Assembly (NCBI GenBank): GCA_019241495.1
Contig: JAFAWZ010000014.1
Span: 1 to 16,440, forward strand
DNA from: Acidimicrobiales bacterium
GTDB taxonomy: Bacteria; Actinomycetota; Acidimicrobiia; Acidimicrobiales; Palsa-688
DNA: 16,440 nt
Direction of reading: 5' to 3'
How positions within the stretch are numbered: the stretch's first letter is position 1; the number at the start of each line of letters is the position of its first letter. Below, one piece after another: positions 15,168 to 16,440 of this stretch. A program made the position numbers and the translations under genes. The notes beneath the pieces are model-generated. The model was given only the letters and a program-made list of their open reading frames with translations, ran no database searches and was not told the DNA's origin.

Positions 15168-16440
15168 TGTCCGGTCGCACCGCTTGCCGGTGAGCCACGT
15201 CGGAGTGGCGGAATAGGCAGACGCGCCAGCTTGAGGGGCTGGTGCCCGCAAGGGCGTGGGGGTTCAAGTCCCCCCTCCGACACGGAGAGTTACTCCACGG
15301 GGTGTGGCTCTCGAGGGGCGACAGGAAAGGGCGGATCAAGTCCCTGGTCTGCTCGCCCTTGGTCCGGCGTTCGTAGCTGAGGGTGATGCCGAGGCCGTCG
15401 TAGAGCTTCCGGCGCTCGTCCGGGGTAGCGACACTGCGGAGGAGTCCCGGAAGCCCTTCGTGCCGCCGCAGGACTGCTCTTATGGCCGACGGTGTGAGCG
15501 CTGGCATGGTCGTCCTGGCTGTGTGGGCGGCGATGATCGCGTTGGCACGAGCGAGGTCGAGCTGGGCTTCTTGTGTTTGGGCGACCAGGAGGGTCGGGTC
15601 CACCCCGGCGTCGATAGCTGCGATGTGTCTCGCTAGGCGTGTCTGGGCGCCGGCGGCCAGTTCGCGGGCTTCGACGACCGGAGGCGGGTCGGTCGGGGCG
15701 GGACGGTCGGCTCGTAGCAGGGTGTCGATCGTCTCATCGATGTGGTCTGGGTCGAAGAGCCGTTCGAGCCAGACGTCGAGTACCGGGAGGATGCGCCGTT
15801 CCGCTACGGCTAGGGAGCGGGGGTGGGCGTCGTCGCCGGGGTAGTTGACGCGGTAGACGCACCGGTAGTGCACTGCCGACCGTCCTGAGGACCGGCCCAC
15901 CGTGTTGCCTTGCATGACGTGGCCGCACTGGTGGCACACGACCAGGCCCCGGAGGGCGTAGCGCGACGGCTGATCGGGACGGCGGCCGCCTTTTGGCGTC
16001 GGGCTGCGGTCGGGCTGGGCTGCTGCCCACTCCTCGGCGGTCACCAGCGCGGGAACCGATCCTTCGACCATCACCCACGTCGCCTCGTCGGCGGGTACCA
16101 GTTTGGTTACGAAGCCGGCCGAGGGATCGCTTCGGTCGTATAGGCGCTCTACTTTGCGGTAGCGGCCGTAGGCGTCGTCGCCGCGGTAGCGGGGATTGTG
16201 GACGATGGCGGCGACTGTGGTGAGGCCCCAGGCTCTGCCGGCCCGGTGAGGGTTTCGTTGGCGGTCGTGCGCGCTCGGGCAGGGCACACCCAACTCATCC
16301 AGCCGGGTGGCGATGGTGCCGAAGCCATCGCCGGCAACCCGCCACGCAAAGATCTGCCGGACCCATGGCGCGGTCTCGGGATCGGCCTCTAGCCGTTGGA
16401 GCTCGGCGCCCCAATGAGCCTTCTTCGGATTGGGGTGCGG
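15088..16440 (-). CDS. Large serine recombinase (integrase), partial, N-terminus beyond window
   Basis: The frame is open through the right edge, giving 450 residues that lack the N-terminal resolvase domain with the catalytic serine. The first ~100 residues are the 'recombinase' DNA-binding domain (WGAELQRLEADPE, GTIATRLDELGVPCPS, TTVAAIVHNPRYRG). A zinc-ribbon domain follows (LRGLVVCHQCGHVMQGN, then HYRCVYRVNYP), then AVAERRILPVLDVWLERLFD and an Ala-rich, probably coiled-coil stretch (LAAGAQTRLARHIAAIDAG onwards). The normal family body seems to finish around GLGITLSYERRTKGEQ. The frame then runs into the antisense of tRNA-Leu, where 28 codons coincide exactly with the tRNA, and 36 more codons into the antisense of the neighbouring gene before a stop. 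That tail is probably host DNA. Function is inferred as site-specific integration and excision of the element. Confidence 0.88.
   Translation of the reverse strand, partial: PHPNPKKAHWGAELQRLEADPETAPWVRQIFAWRVAGDGFGTIATRLDELGVPCPSAHDRQRNPHRAGRAWGLTTVAAIVHNPRYRGDDAYGRYRKVERLYDRSDPSAGFVTKLVPADEATWVMVEGSVPALVTAEEWAAAQPDRSPTPKGGRRPDQPSRYALRGLVVCHQCGHVMQGNTVGRSSGRSAVHYRCVYRVNYPGDDAHPRSLAVAERRILPVLDVWLERLFDPDHIDETIDTLLRADRPAPTDPPPVVEARELAAGAQTRLARHIAAIDAGVDPTLLVAQTQEAQLDLARANAIIAAHTARTTMPALTPSAIRAVLRRHEGLPGLLRSVATPDERRKLYDGLGITLSYERRTKGEQTRDLIRPFLSPLESHTPWSNSPCRRGDLNPHALAGTSPSSWRVCLFRHSDVAHRQAVRPDIIVARSPPRPCRQRVGGRTAGRERTR
15163..15168 (+). promoter_or_regulatory. Candidate -10 box for tRNA-Leu
   Basis: TATGAT lies 30 bases before the tRNA, so transcription would begin about 20-25 bases upstream of the mature 5' end. 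No good -35 hexamer is seen 16-18 bases upstream, so the call rests on the -10 match and position only. Confidence 0.35.
15199..15282 (+). tRNA. tRNA-Leu (anticodon GAG)
   Basis: An 84-base class II tRNA. The acceptor stem GTCGGAG (15199-15205) pairs with CTCCGAC (15275-15281), with discriminator A at 15282. The anticodon stem CCAGC/GCTGG encloses loop TTGAGGG with anticodon GAG at 15233-15235, reading CUC/CUU leucine codons. A long variable arm GCCC-GCAA-GGGC follows. The T arm is GGGGG-TTCAAGT-CCCCC. The CCA end is not encoded. All stems are intact, so the gene should still work after the apparent insertion next to its 3' end. Confidence 0.97.
15283..16440. mobile_element. One end of an integrated element at the tRNA-Leu 3' end
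   Basis: Immediately after the intact tRNA comes an integrase-type gene pointing towards the tRNA. This is the usual organisation of an integrative element or prophage that used the tRNA 3' region as attachment site. The far end, the matching repeat and the cargo are outside the window, so extent and type (ICE, prophage or island) are unknown. The left limit given here is the base after the tRNA discriminator; the true crossover may lie inside the tRNA. Confidence 0.6.
15285..15312 (+). terminator. Possible hairpin just after tRNA-Leu
   Basis: GAGAG (15285-15289) pairs with CTCTC (15308-15312), and CCAC (15295-15298) with GTGG (15304-15307), with a 5-base bulge on the left strand. There is no T-run. 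It might end the tRNA transcript. Because it sits at the presumed insertion point, it might instead be part of the recombination site. Confidence 0.3.

Noticed and set aside
15283..16440. Plus-strand frames to the right of the tRNA
   Set aside because: They lie opposite a well-supported recombinase with recognisable recombinase and zinc-ribbon domains, and have no motif of their own.

Overview
The window is about 16.4 kb of GC-rich chromosome. The many GTG/TTG starts, the start/stop overlaps between genes and the residue-level look of RapZ, YvcK, SecG and MenB all suggest a high-GC actinomycete (Actinomycetota). A deep branch such as Acidimicrobiia would fit, but I cannot prove the class from this window.

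Layout, left to right, all on the + strand until the last gene: the 3' end of uvrC; an alpha/beta hydrolase and a class I methyltransferase placed between uvrC and rapZ; rapZ; a 300-base gene-free stretch with three hairpin-forming inverted repeats; yvcK; then the glycolytic block gap-pgk-tpiA, whose genes overlap at their stop/start codons; secG with a TTG start. This is the conserved Gram-positive uvrC-rapZ-yvcK-(whiA)-gap-pgk-tpi-secG neighbourhood, but whiA, normally next to yvcK, is not here.

Next is a complete five-gene oligopeptide/dipeptide-type ABC importer (7555-13553) in the order binding lipoprotein, ATPase D, ATPase F, permease C, permease B. It is followed by menB (menaquinone biosynthesis) and a TMEM175-type potassium-channel-like membrane protein.

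The right end is a recombination junction. A complete tRNA-Leu(GAG) at 15199-15282 is followed directly by the C-terminal part of a large serine recombinase on the minus strand, which is open at the window's right edge. The recombinase frame runs without a stop through the antisense of the tRNA and into the antisense of the membrane-protein gene. This looks like one end of an integrated element whose attachment site is the tRNA 3' region; the element's cargo lies to the right, outside the window.

Two places best repay follow-up: the integrase/tRNA junction, where integration appears to change the integrase C-terminus, and the rapZ-yvcK spacer. The spacer holds an 84-bp element with perfect 16-bp terminal inverted repeats, internal hairpins and a tandem repeat that permits an alternative pairing.
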